A stretch of DNA of 15,321 nucleotides, taken from positions 1 to 15,321 of the forward strand of contig CANQOE010000012.1 in the NCBI GenBank assembly GCA_947625315.1, written 5' to 3'. Source of the stretch: an uncultured Bacilli bacterium (GTDB taxonomy: Bacteria; Bacillota_I; Bacilli_A; RF39; UBA660). The notes beneath the pieces were generated by a model. That model had not been told where the DNA came from, made no database searches, and saw only the letters and a list, made by a program, of their open reading frames with translations. Positions within the stretch are counted from its first letter, which is position 1, and every line of letters begins with the position of its first letter. This document shows positions 1-6,829 of the stretch, piece by piece. The position numbers and the translations under genes were made by a program.

Positions 1-77
1 AGACTAAAAGAACTTTTTAATCTCTAAATTAATTATCATAGATTGGTGACTTTACACAAAGTTTTTTACACTCTCTT

Positions 78-102
78 GCCAAATTTTAAATTTGGCTTTT
101 TT
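78..102 (+). terminator. Rho-independent terminator of a plus-strand gene left of the window
   Basis: A perfect inverted repeat, GCCAAATTTTAAATTTGGC (78-96), is followed directly by six T (97-102) on the plus strand. On the minus strand no T-run follows the hairpin, so it does not serve the NUDIX gene well. Frame 1 of the first 27 bases reads RLKELFNL and then TAA, which could be the C-terminus of the gene it terminates. That is only eight residues, so it is not called as a CDS. Confidence 0.75.
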
Positions 103-106
103 AATT

Positions 107-511
107 TTACTTTATTAACCCTTTCTTTAAACAATATGGTACAACTTCATTTTTTAAAGTATTAGATAAAATATCATTTCCATCACTTGAACTATACCAC
201 TTAAATTTTTCTATTTCTTCAGATGTATTTAGTCTTCCTTCTAAACTACCATTATATTTAAAAACATAAAAATGAATAGGTGTTACTCCATCACTTGTTG
301 CAATCTCATCAAATTCCATTACTAATTCAATTAAATTACTATCAAATATTGCTTCATCACCTAGTTCTTCATGACATTCTCTCACTGCCGCTTCTATTGG
401 TGTTTCTCCTTCTTCTACTCTCCCTCCAATCATTTGATAAGTGGGTCTTTTTCTAGGTTTATCAATTAATAATTTTTCCTCTTTAAAAAACATAGTCCCA
501 ACAACATTCAT
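107..511 (-). CDS. NUDIX hydrolase
   Basis: This 134-residue protein is a single NUDIX domain. The NUDIX box is complete at residues 30-52: G30-x5-E36-x7-R44-E45-x2-E48-E49-x-G51. The paired glutamates bind the Mg2+ used to hydrolyse nucleoside-diphosphate-linked substrates. The substrate cannot be read from the sequence; an (d)NTP or nucleotide-sugar clean-up role is typical of small NUDIX proteins. The ATG start has a good AAAGGAG site about 8 bases upstream. It is the last gene of a minus-strand group, starting 2 bases after the stop of the preceding small ORF, so co-transcription is likely. Family is sure; substrate is unknown. Confidence 0.9.
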   Translation of the reverse strand: MNVVGTMFFKEEKLLIDKPRKRPTYQMIGGRVEEGETPIEAAVRECHEELGDEAIFDSNLIELVMEFDEIATSDGVTPIHFYVFKYNGSLEGRLNTSEEIEKFKWYSSSDGNDILSNTLKNEVVPYCLKKGLIK

Positions 512-513
512 AG

Positions 514-699
514 TTATTCTCCTTTCTCATTATTAAAATTTACTTCAAAAAATGCAAATACCCCATCACTAGGAACACAAACCTTAAATATAAATACATT
601 TGCACTTTTCTTAACAACCCAAATACTTGTTAAATTATGATAGATATCTTCAATAGTATTTGTTGGAAAATATAAATCCAACTCTCTTGAATACTCCAT
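514..699 (-). CDS. Small unknown protein, possibly the 3' part of a split gene
   Basis: An unrecognised 61-residue ORF starts at ATG 699 and ends with TAA at 514. The ATG comes one base after the TAA of the upstream ORF (TAATATG), and no Shine-Dalgarno sequence is visible. Expression would therefore need translational coupling. A longer reading from TTG at 729 overlaps the upstream gene and also lacks a good ribosome site. The protein is rich in aromatic residues and beta-prone (WVVKKSANVFIFKVCVPSD) and looks like the C-terminal end of a domain rather than a complete protein. Alternatively, one frameshift has separated it from the 701-1033 ORF. No function is proposed. Confidence 0.5.
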   Translation of the reverse strand: MEYSRELDLYFPTNTIEDIYHNLTSIWVVKKSANVFIFKVCVPSDGVFAFFEVNFNNEKGE

Positions 700-700
700 A

Positions 701-1033
701 TTAGATAAATGCTTCACTTTTAGAAACAAATTCCGTAATATTTACAGGTTTATTTGTATATTTATTTAATTGTTCTAAACTCATATCTAATTCAAAACAA
801 AACCAAGCTTCATTATTATTGTTATCAATTCCCCTGATTTCAATAGAAATAGCAGGATTATATTTTACTTCATCTTTTTTTCCATCTAAAAATGATACTG
901 AAGTAATCTTAATAAATTCATATTCAATAGTTGCCTTTGTAATATCTTTACCATCTATTTCCAATACATAATCAGATATTTTCAATTTTTGTTTATTTCT
1001 TTGTAAATTTTTATCAACTTTTCGATTCTTCAT
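701..1033 (-). CDS. Unknown protein, possibly the 5' part of a split gene
   Basis: I do not recognise this 110-residue protein. It has a basic N-terminus (about residues 1-18) followed by alternating hydrophobic strands, then ends abruptly after NKPVNITEFVSKSEAFI. No signal peptide or membrane segment is visible. The ATG at 1033 has a GGTGA ribosome site about 8 bases upstream, and a TATAAT box lies at 1073-1078, so this is the first gene of the group leading to the NUDIX hydrolase. The downstream 61-residue ORF is in another frame (difference of one base) and starts one base after this stop. Together they would make a protein of about 170 residues. Confidence 0.6.
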   Translation of the reverse strand: MKNRKVDKNLQRNKQKLKISDYVLEIDGKDITKATIEYEFIKITSVSFLDGKKDEVKYNPAISIEIRGIDNNNNEAWFCFELDMSLEQLNKYTNKPVNITEFVSKSEAFI

Positions 1034-1072
1034 ACAATCACCAATTTAGTTATAGACCTTTTTTCTTTTAAA

Positions 1073-1078
1073 ATTATA
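1073..1078 (-). promoter_or_regulatory. -10 box of the NUDIX gene group
   Basis: On the minus strand this reads TGGTATAAT, a perfect -10 hexamer with the TGn extension. The -35 region at the usual 16-18 base spacing is poor (TATTTA), which the extended -10 can offset. It lies about 40 bases upstream of the ATG at 1033. Confidence 0.6.
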
Positions 1079-1153
1079 CCATAAAATTCCCAAAATAAAT
1101 ATACTTTCCTTGTAAAATGATAAGAAAAGTTATATAATTTCTCTAGAAATAAA

Positions 1154-2656
1154 TTAAAACAATGGTGCAAATAACCTCAATATTGCTTGCCACAAAGATT
1201 TCAAAAAACCGCTTTTAACATCCTTTTCTTTTAATTCTTGACAGTCTTTAAAAGTATCGACAAAATCTTGCTGAACATCTTTAATTGCTTTAACTTCTTC
1301 CATATAAATACCATTTTCAAAATGTAAATACAAACTGCGATAATCCATATTTATTGTACCAACAACTGCTCTAACACCATCCGCTAGAAAGACTTTGGAA
1401 TGGACAAATCCTTTAGAATATTTATATATCTTTACCCCATTATCATATAACACTTTAAAAAATGAGGCTGTTTGGGTATAAACAATTTTTTTATCGGGAA
1501 TACCAGGAACAATAATTCTTACATCTACCCCTCTTTTCGCGGCTCTACATAAAGCATTAACCATATCACTATCAATAATTAAATAAGGAGTCATAATATA
1601 TAAATAATTTTTAGCACTATTAATCATATTTAAATAGACATCTTCCCCAATTAAATCTTGATGTAAAGGAGCTACTCCATAAGCTACGACATAGCCTTTA
1701 TTTTCTTTACTTTCTTTAAATTCCGCTTTAAACTTTGTAATATCTTTATCTTCTTTGTTATTAGCATTCCATAAAGTTAAAAACATCACTGTTAAATTCC
1801 AAATAGCTTCCCCTTCTATTTTTATGCCATTATCTTTCCATATTCCTAGTTTACTATTTATATTTATATATTCATCACTTAAATTAACGCCACCCGAAAA
1901 AGCCACTTTTCCATCGATTATAGTCATTTTTCGATGATCGCGATTATTCATAAATATACCCCTAAAAGGACTTAATTTATTAAAAGGCATACATTTAATA
2001 TTAAATTGCGCTAACTGTTTAGCAAAATTATTTCGCATCGTAATACTACCCATATCATCATATAGTATGCGAACATCTACCCCATTTAAGGCTTTTTCTT
2101 TTAAAATATCCACAATACCATTCCACATTGTTCCTTCATTAATTATGAAATATTCCATAAAAATAAATTTTTCCGCTTTTTTTAATTCTTTTAATAATTC
2201 GGGATAAAACACTTCCCCAAAATTATAATAAGTAATATCATTATTAGTACTAACAAAATAATTTGTTCTATTAATTAAATATTTAATATTATCTAAATTT
2301 TTAGCTTCTATTTCTTTTTTTATTTTCTCATCTTGGATTAATAGTTTGTCATACTTTTTTTCATATTCAAAAATATTTTTGGATAATTTATTTTTTGCAT
2401 AATTTTTTCCTAACGTAATTAATAAAATAGTTCCAAATATGGGAAATATTAAAATTAATATTATCCAAGGTAAATCACTTGATAATCTAGTACTATTTTT
2501 TAGGATGCCTAAAACAATTAAGATACTTATAATACTATAAAGCAAGGTAATAATTCCTAAATATTTATAAAAAACTAATCTTATTAAAATCGCAAACCCA
2601 AATTGTAAAACTACACCCACTAAAACAACTAATATTTTTTTCAAAGCATTTATCAT
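1154..2656 (-). CDS. cls: Cardiolipin synthase (phospholipase D superfamily)
   Basis: This 500-residue membrane enzyme joins phosphatidylglycerol molecules to form cardiolipin. Three hydrophobic segments at about 7-26, 34-52 and 63-82 form the N-terminal membrane region, as in bacterial cardiolipin synthases. Two PLD domains follow, each with an intact HKD motif: HRKMTIID (H241, K243, D248) and HSKVFLAD (H419, K421, D426), each followed within about ten residues by a GG or GT and an Asn. Length is normal for the family (about 480-510). The ATG at 2656 has a GAGGTGA ribosome site. It has its own promoter and looks monocistronic; the adjacent gene is divergent. Function is assigned from clear motifs, with no missing residues. 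Confidence 0.95.
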   Translation of the reverse strand: MINALKKILVVLVGVVLQFGFAILIRLVFYKYLGIITLLYSIISILIVLGILKNSTRLSSDLPWIILILIFPIFGTILLITLGKNYAKNKLSKNIFEYEKKYDKLLIQDEKIKKEIEAKNLDNIKYLINRTNYFVSTNNDITYYNFGEVFYPELLKELKKAEKFIFMEYFIINEGTMWNGIVDILKEKALNGVDVRILYDDMGSITMRNNFAKQLAQFNIKCMPFNKLSPFRGIFMNNRDHRKMTIIDGKVAFSGGVNLSDEYININSKLGIWKDNGIKIEGEAIWNLTVMFLTLWNANNKEDKDITKFKAEFKESKENKGYVVAYGVAPLHQDLIGEDVYLNMINSAKNYLYIMTPYLIIDSDMVNALCRAAKRGVDVRIIVPGIPDKKIVYTQTASFFKVLYDNGVKIYKYSKGFVHSKVFLADGVRAVVGTINMDYRSLYLHFENGIYMEEVKAIKDVQQDFVDTFKDCQELKEKDVKSGFLKSLWQAILRLFAPLF

Positions 2657-2685
2657 ACTTCACCTCTAAAACTATTTCTAATTTA

Positions 2686-2691
2686 ATTATA
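2686..2691 (-). promoter_or_regulatory. -10 box of the cardiolipin synthase gene
   Basis: The minus strand reads TGTTATAAT, a perfect -10 hexamer with TGn extension, about 30 bases before the ATG. No convincing -35 is seen (GTTTAA at 17-base spacing). The predicted leader is only about 22 bases and contains the GAGGTGA ribosome site. Confidence 0.6.
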
Positions 2692-2729
2692 ACACAAATA
2701 AAAATTAATTAAACTCTAATTATTTAATC

Positions 2730-2758
2730 TATACAATTTTTAGTTATTATAGTATAAT
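2730..2758 (+). promoter_or_regulatory. Promoter of the YjbR-like gene
   Basis: The -35 is TATACA (2730-2735) and the -10 is TATAAT (2753-2758), with a 17-base spacer. The ATG at 2776 follows 17 bases after the -10 box, with AGGCGA at 2765-2770 as ribosome site. Confidence 0.6.
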
Positions 2759-2775
2759 TATTTTAGGCGATATCT

Positions 2776-3438
2776 ATGCGAAATATAACTAAATATTTTG
2801 AAAATAAAACTATTGATTATCAAAAATTATTAGACTATGGTTTTCTAAAAAACGAAGATCAATATTTATATGAACAAAATATCTACAACGACCATTTTAA
2901 AGTAATAATTACGATAACTAAAGATAAGCAAACATCTAAAATAATGGATTTAGCTATAAATGATGAATATACTCTCGTAGATATTAAAAATTATACAGGT
3001 AATTTTGTTGGTATGATTAAAGAAGAATATGAACAAATCATTAATGATATTTTAAAAAATTGTACTACCTTAAATATTTTTAAAAGTCCAGAATCTCAAA
3101 AAGTTATTAAATACATTAAAGATAAATATAACAATAACTTAGAATTTTTATGGGAAGATTATTCCGGGGCAGTCTTTAGGCATTCTGAAACTAAAAAATG
3201 GTATGGTATTATGATGAATATTTCTCAAACAAAACTTGGTTTAAAAGAAGATGAATTTGTGGATATAATCAATTTAAAATATCCCAAAGATGATATTATC
3301 AAGATAATTGATAACATACATATCTTTCCCGCTTATCACATGAATAAAAATCACTGGATAACTATAACTCTTACCCAAAATTTAAATTTAAAAGAAATTT
3401 ATCAATTAATCGACCTTAGCTATTCCCTAACTCTTTAA
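2776..3438 (+). CDS. MmcQ/YjbR-family protein
   Basis: The C-terminal half (about residues 105-220) matches the YjbR/MmcQ fold, a CyaY-like alpha/beta domain. Its usual marks are visible: KWYGIMMNIS near 141-150, NLKYP at 166-170, and the FPAYHMNKNHWITITL stretch at 184-199. This family is often described as DNA-binding, but its molecular role is poorly known. The N-terminal half (about 1-95) is a separate module found in front of YjbR in some low-GC Bacillota; I do not recognise its function. A TATACA-17-TATAAT promoter lies just upstream. The 3' end overlaps the convergent LysR gene by 12 bases, with no terminator between them. Confidence 0.8.
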   Translation: MRNITKYFENKTIDYQKLLDYGFLKNEDQYLYEQNIYNDHFKVIITITKDKQTSKIMDLAINDEYTLVDIKNYTGNFVGMIKEEYEQIINDILKNCTTLNIFKSPESQKVIKYIKDKYNNNLEFLWEDYSGAVFRHSETKKWYGIMMNISQTKLGLKEDEFVDIINLKYPKDDIIKIIDNIHIFPAYHMNKNHWITITLTQNLNLKEIYQLIDLSYSLTL

Positions 3439-4302
3439 TATTTCAATAAACTTACGAACAGTAAAAGAAGGTTCCCGTTTATTTTTTAAAGCATATCCTA
3501 ATTTTCTTTTAGGAATCTTTAATTCTGTTTTAATTTCAAATAAAGTTTTATCTAATTTATCTTTTATAAATTCTTTAGGAAGTAAAGCTATACCCAAATT
3601 ATTCTCGGCTAATTTAGCTAATAAATTTTGACTAACTACTTCCATTTTTAGATTACAATCTAATTTTTTATTTTTTAAAAATTCTTCAAAATTTAAACGG
3701 GTAACAGAAGGCTTTTTAGGTAAAATAATATCTTCTTTTAAAACCTCTTTAATACCTTTATAAGTTTTTTGAGCATATTTATTTCCTCCCACTAGACAAT
3801 CATTTAACTCTAAAATAGGTTCATAATATATATCGTTTATTTTATAACTTGGAATAGCACTTACTATAATATCTAAACTTCCATTTCTTAAATCTTTAAT
3901 TAAATTATCCGTTAAATCATTTATTATCTTAATTTCAATTTTAGGATAAGCCTCATGAAAGATTTTGATATAAGGCATTAAAAAATGTTCACATATAGTT
4001 GCCGATGCTCCAATGTTAATTACTCCTTCTTCTAAATTTTTTAAAGAAGTAAATTTATTTGTTCCATTAATAAAGTAATTCATTCCCTCTTTTATATAAT
4101 TATATAATTCTTCTCCTTCATGAGTTAATATAACCCCTTTAGGTGTTCTAATAAAAAGTTCTCCTCCTAATTCATTTTCTAATGTTTTTATAGCTTGCGT
4201 TACTGCCGGTTGACTAATTAATAATTTGTCTGCTCCCTTAGATATACTCTTTTGATTTGCTACTTCATAAAAGACTTTATATAACTCAAAATTTATGTTC
4301 AT
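3427..4302 (-). CDS. LysR-type transcriptional regulator
   Basis: At 291 residues this is a typical LysR-family regulator. The N-terminal winged helix-turn-helix spans about residues 1-65, with the recognition region SISKGADKLLISQPAVTQAI at 19-38 and the following linker helix. The periplasmic-binding-protein-like effector domain begins near residue 93 (GVINIGASATICEHFLMPYI) and runs to the end. The ligand cannot be deduced. An AGAGGAGG ribosome site precedes the ATG at 4302. The gene is divergent from the zinc-motif gene pair at 4395-5985, the usual LysR arrangement with a target operon, and a perfect T-N11-A palindrome sits in the shared promoter region. The 3' end overlaps the YjbR-like gene. 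Confidence 0.93.
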   Translation of the reverse strand: MNINFELYKVFYEVANQKSISKGADKLLISQPAVTQAIKTLENELGGELFIRTPKGVILTHEGEELYNYIKEGMNYFINGTNKFTSLKNLEEGVINIGASATICEHFLMPYIKIFHEAYPKIEIKIINDLTDNLIKDLRNGSLDIIVSAIPSYKINDIYYEPILELNDCLVGGNKYAQKTYKGIKEVLKEDIILPKKPSVTRLNFEEFLKNKKLDCNLKMEVVSQNLLAKLAENNLGIALLPKEFIKDKLDKTLFEIKTELKIPKRKLGYALKNKREPSFTVRKFIEILKS

Positions 4303-4362
4303 AATATAACCTCCTCTTATATGTACAATAAGAAATATATATTAGAATTATATCATAAATAG

Positions 4363-4375
4363 TTGTATAATACAA
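4363..4375. promoter_or_regulatory. Candidate LysR operator (T-N11-A palindrome)
   Basis: TTGTATAATACAA is a perfect palindrome: two 6-base arms around a central A. It fits the T-N11-A box of LysR-type regulators. It overlaps both the -10 of the plus-strand gene (TATAAT, 4366-4371) and the -35 of the LysR gene (4370-4375). A related half-site, ACAAT, occurs at 4325-4329. The sequence match is exact; binding by the adjacent regulator is inference. Confidence 0.55.
4366..4371 (+). promoter_or_regulatory. -10 box of the zinc-motif gene pair
   Basis: A perfect TATAAT lies 24 bases upstream of the ATG at 4395, with AAAGGA at 4381-4386 as ribosome site. The -35 (TAGAAT, 4343-4348) is weak, which would suit a promoter that needs an activator such as a LysR protein. 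Confidence 0.55.
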
Positions 4376-4394
4376 TTAAGAAAGGACTAATAAT

Positions 4395-4946
4395 ATGAAC
4401 AAAGAAGAATATTTTAAATTAAGAAAATTAGAAAAGCAAAAAGAAGAATATGAAAAAATATGGGAACAATTAAACAATTTATTTCGTTGGAAAAATTATT
4501 TTAAAAAAGAGGATTCTAAACAAGCTCTTGCTAAAATTAACGAATATATTTACAAAATGCGTATTCCATTAAACAAAACAACTAGAGAATACAATCACTT
4601 AAAATATACTATGTTATCTAAATGTTCCCATGAAATTCTTATCAAATTAAAAACCCAATATTACTGTGCCTATTGTCATAATGAAATAGATAATGAAATT
4701 ATTAATTCAATTAAATCTAAAACCATAATTGATATATCAGAATATCCGGTTTATATATATGAAGATTTTATTGCTCCAATTATTTATCAAAATATTGATA
4801 ATAGTCTACTTCACAATTTAGACCCAATTGAACATTTAAAAGAAATTGAAGAGCAAATAAAAAGTATTAATATCCCATCCATTTATTTAGATTATTTAGA
4901 TTTTTCAAAATTCAAATTAGAATTGAGGCGAAATGATAATGCTTAA
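4395..4946 (+). CDS. Unknown coiled-coil protein with a Cys/His zinc-like motif
   Basis: I do not recognise a named family. The 183-residue protein begins with a charged, helical, probably coiled-coil segment (about residues 1-60). A compact motif follows: C77-S-H79, then C91-A-Y-C94-H95, with the spacing expected for one zinc site. The C-terminal part (about 110-183) is acidic and aromatic with no motif I can name. There is no signal peptide or membrane segment, so it is probably cytoplasmic. The next gene shares the same order (coiled coil, then K-C-x-H ... C-A-x-C-H), so the two are probably distant paralogues. Their frames overlap by 14 bases. An AAAGGA ribosome site supports the ATG. Confidence 0.7.
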   Translation: MNKEEYFKLRKLEKQKEEYEKIWEQLNNLFRWKNYFKKEDSKQALAKINEYIYKMRIPLNKTTREYNHLKYTMLSKCSHEILIKLKTQYYCAYCHNEIDNEIINSIKSKTIIDISEYPVYIYEDFIAPIIYQNIDNSLLHNLDPIEHLKEIEEQIKSINIPSIYLDYLDFSKFKLELRRNDNA

Positions 4947-5985
4947 AAAAGATATTGTTGCTTTAATAGAATACTATAAAAATTTAAGAAAAAGTAATTA
5001 TGGTAACCAATCGGAATACTTAGATTGTGACATTTTAGAATATGAAATTCCCCAAATACCTGAAATATCAGAACACTTAAATATTTTAAAAAAAGAACTA
5101 GAAGAAATCAAAGCCAATAAAAGAAATGCTTTAAAATATGTTGAAGATAATCAAACCAAAGTCAAAGATTTAAAAACTAAATGTCCTCATCCTCTAATTT
5201 TTAGAAGTTATGGTGGTGGTTTTGGTAGTAGCTTTTCTATAGGTTGTCATTGTGCTCTATGCCATAAAGATTTAAACTATAAATTTGAAACCCATAAAAA
5301 TATTGTTGTTCTTAATCCAGAATATTATGATGGAGAAAATTACGAACGAAACTATAATGACAAAGACGTTTATAATTTTCTTATAAATATTTTAAAAGAT
5401 AAAAATGACGATGATGAAATAGATTTGTCTAAAGAGTTTAAAGATTTATTTGCCAATTTAGATATTGGTGAAGTTACGATAAATGGCAAACTTTATTATA
5501 AAGAATACAAAATTTTAATAATTGCAGGTACTAATCATTTTGTTTTAAATGAAAATACTTCTTTAATTAAAAAACCAGATAATACCTTGGAAAATATTTT
5601 AAAATGTCTAGCTCATATTCAACGAACTCGTCTAACTATCTTTTCCGAAGAAGGTTTAAGAAAAGAACCTAATGGTTATCCTAAATTCGAATTTGTTAGT
5701 GTTGAAGATTTACAAAATTTGTTAACTAGTAAACAAGATATATTTTATGACTTAATAATTGATGCGACTACTTTATTTACATATAATTTACAAAAAAATC
5801 AAGAAACCTATAATTTAGAATTTACGCCTTATAAAATTGATTTAAAAAAATATTTCCCCAATAGTCCCATTTGGCATTTAGAAAAAATTGAAGACCAAAA
5901 ACAATTTTACATTTTCTTAAAAGAATATTTAGCACAATCTAAAGAAATCAGCAATGACCTTAAAAGATTATTACTAAAAAAATAA
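4933..5985 (+). CDS. Unknown protein with coiled coil and Cys/His zinc-like motif
   Basis: This 350-residue protein is unrecognised. Residues about 45-83 are strongly charged and helical, probably a coiled coil. They are followed by C84-P-H86, a glycine/serine-rich insert (SYGGGFGSSFS, 92-102), then C105-H-C107-A-L-C110-H111. The motif repeats that of the upstream gene (C-x-H ... C-A-x-C-H) with a longer gap. Residues about 120-350 are a long alpha/beta region without visible catalytic motifs. The start is either ATG 4933 or ATG 4939; the GAGGCG site at 4925-4930 fits the second slightly better. The gene overlaps its neighbour by 14 bases, and a strong terminator follows the stop at once. Confidence 0.7.
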   Translation: MIMLKKDIVALIEYYKNLRKSNYGNQSEYLDCDILEYEIPQIPEISEHLNILKKELEEIKANKRNALKYVEDNQTKVKDLKTKCPHPLIFRSYGGGFGSSFSIGCHCALCHKDLNYKFETHKNIVVLNPEYYDGENYERNYNDKDVYNFLINILKDKNDDDEIDLSKEFKDLFANLDIGEVTINGKLYYKEYKILIIAGTNHFVLNENTSLIKKPDNTLENILKCLAHIQRTRLTIFSEEGLRKEPNGYPKFEFVSVEDLQNLLTSKQDIFYDLIIDATTLFTYNLQKNQETYNLEFTPYKIDLKKYFPNSPIWHLEKIEDQKQFYIFLKEYLAQSKEISNDLKRLLLKK

Positions 5986-6019
5986 AAATCAAGAATTATT
6001 TTTCAGTCTTGATTTTTTT
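5984..6019. terminator. Bidirectional Rho-independent terminator
   Basis: An 11-base stem, AAAAATCAAGA (5984-5994) with TCTTGATTTTT (6007-6017), has a 12-base loop. T-runs lie on both sides: TTTTTTT at 6013-6019 for the plus strand, and on the minus strand the complement of the A-run at 5984-5988 and beyond. It ends the zinc-motif operon from the left and the alpha-CTD-like gene from the right. Confidence 0.85.
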
Positions 6020-6038
6020 AATTTATAAGTTGTTAATT

Positions 6039-6776
6039 TTATCTTCGACCCTTTTGAACTTCGTCAACTATTCCTAATTCTTGAAGTATTTGTTTAATAT
6101 TATTATCTAATTCTTTTTCTCTTTCATGTATTTTATGTTTTTCTATTAATAATCGTTTGTATTCTGCTAATAACTCTTGCTTTCTTTCATAACTTTTTCT
6201 TAAAATTGGATCAACAATTCTAGAAGGTTTAACATTCTTATCATTTAAAGTAGCTCTTATTTCCACTGCCACATATCCTGAAGGTAAAATTTCTTCCTTA
6301 TTTTCTTTAAGATTAATTCCTAATTGTTCAAGTTTTTCCATCAATTCTTGAGCTTTAGTTTTGTTCATTCCTCCAATAGCATAAACTTTAGTTCCATAAT
6401 TTATTAAATCTTCTAAAGTAAATATATCATTATTATAAAGTAAAAAGCAAAGTTGTTTAGAAAAACCATAAGTATCTAATAATATTATATTTTGTTTTCT
6501 TTTTTCTTCTGCTAATTCTTCAATTGATTTATACTCGCCTTTTAAAGTTAAACCTAAACTATGAACAAAATCTCTTAATTCTTTTAAATATTTATCTCCA
6601 AATTGTCTAAACTTCAAGATTTTATCATAATCATAAGCTAGTAATTCTCTAAAAGTGTTTACTCCATGCCATTGAAAACTTCTTTTAATATGTGTAGATA
6701 ATTGTAATTTTTCTATAGGTGTATTTAATAATTCTTCAGGTAATTCAACTAATATTTTATTTCTTTCTTCTTCCAT
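6039..6776 (-). CDS. Stand-alone protein with two RNA polymerase alpha-CTD-like domains
   Basis: The 245-residue protein contains two copies of a fold resembling the C-terminal domain of RNA polymerase alpha. Copy 1 (about 17-77) shows TPIEKLQLS, HGVNTFRELL and a helix-hairpin-helix end, LKFRQFGDKYLKELRD...LGL. Copy 2 (about 97-155) is more diverged, but keeps IFTLEDLI, YAIGGMNKTKAQELMEKL and LGI. The last part (about 188-236) is a charged helix, probably a coiled coil. There is no alpha N-terminal domain, so this is not RpoA. It may bind AT-rich DNA or transcription factors; that is inference. ATG 6776 is chosen because it has an AAGGA site at 7 bases and a promoter just upstream. An upstream in-frame ATG (6818) lies inside that promoter. 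Confidence 0.8.
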   Translation of the reverse strand: MEEERNKILVELPEELLNTPIEKLQLSTHIKRSFQWHGVNTFRELLAYDYDKILKFRQFGDKYLKELRDFVHSLGLTLKGEYKSIEELAEEKRKQNIILLDTYGFSKQLCFLLYNNDIFTLEDLINYGTKVYAIGGMNKTKAQELMEKLEQLGINLKENKEEILPSGYVAVEIRATLNDKNVKPSRIVDPILRKSYERKQELLAEYKRLLIEKHKIHEREKELDNNIKQILQELGIVDEVQKGRR

Positions 6777-6800
6777 TTTTAATTCCTTCTTTCTAAAATT

Positions 6801-6829
6801 ATTATAACAATAATCCATTATTAAAACAA
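6801..6829 (-). promoter_or_regulatory. Promoter of the alpha-CTD-like gene
   Basis: On the minus strand the -35 is TTGTTT (6824-6829), the spacer is 17 bases, and the -10 is TGTTATAAT (hexamer 6801-6806), an extended -10. It begins immediately after the stop codon of the upstream acetyltransferase gene. The alpha-CTD-like gene can therefore be expressed apart from the ABC/GNAT operon, and translation must start at 6776. Confidence 0.7.

Larger units (their letters stand above)
4347..4375 (-). promoter_or_regulatory. Promoter of the LysR gene
   Basis: On the minus strand the -35 is TTGTAT (4370-4375 on the plus strand) and the -10 is TATAAT (4347-4352), with a 17-base spacer. The -35 lies inside the 4363-4375 palindrome, which suggests autoregulation, as is common for LysR proteins. 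Confidence 0.55.

Noticed and set aside
1755..1937. Plus-strand ORF opposite the cardiolipin synthase
   Set aside because: It is the antisense shadow of a conserved enzyme, with no ribosome site; the same holds for plus-strand ORFs at 6922-7113, 10491-10796 and 14545-14793.
6777..6818. Longer N-terminus of the alpha-CTD-like protein from ATG 6818
   Set aside because: The extra 14 codons lie within the extended -10 promoter region, and this ATG has no well-placed ribosome site; ATG 6776 has one.
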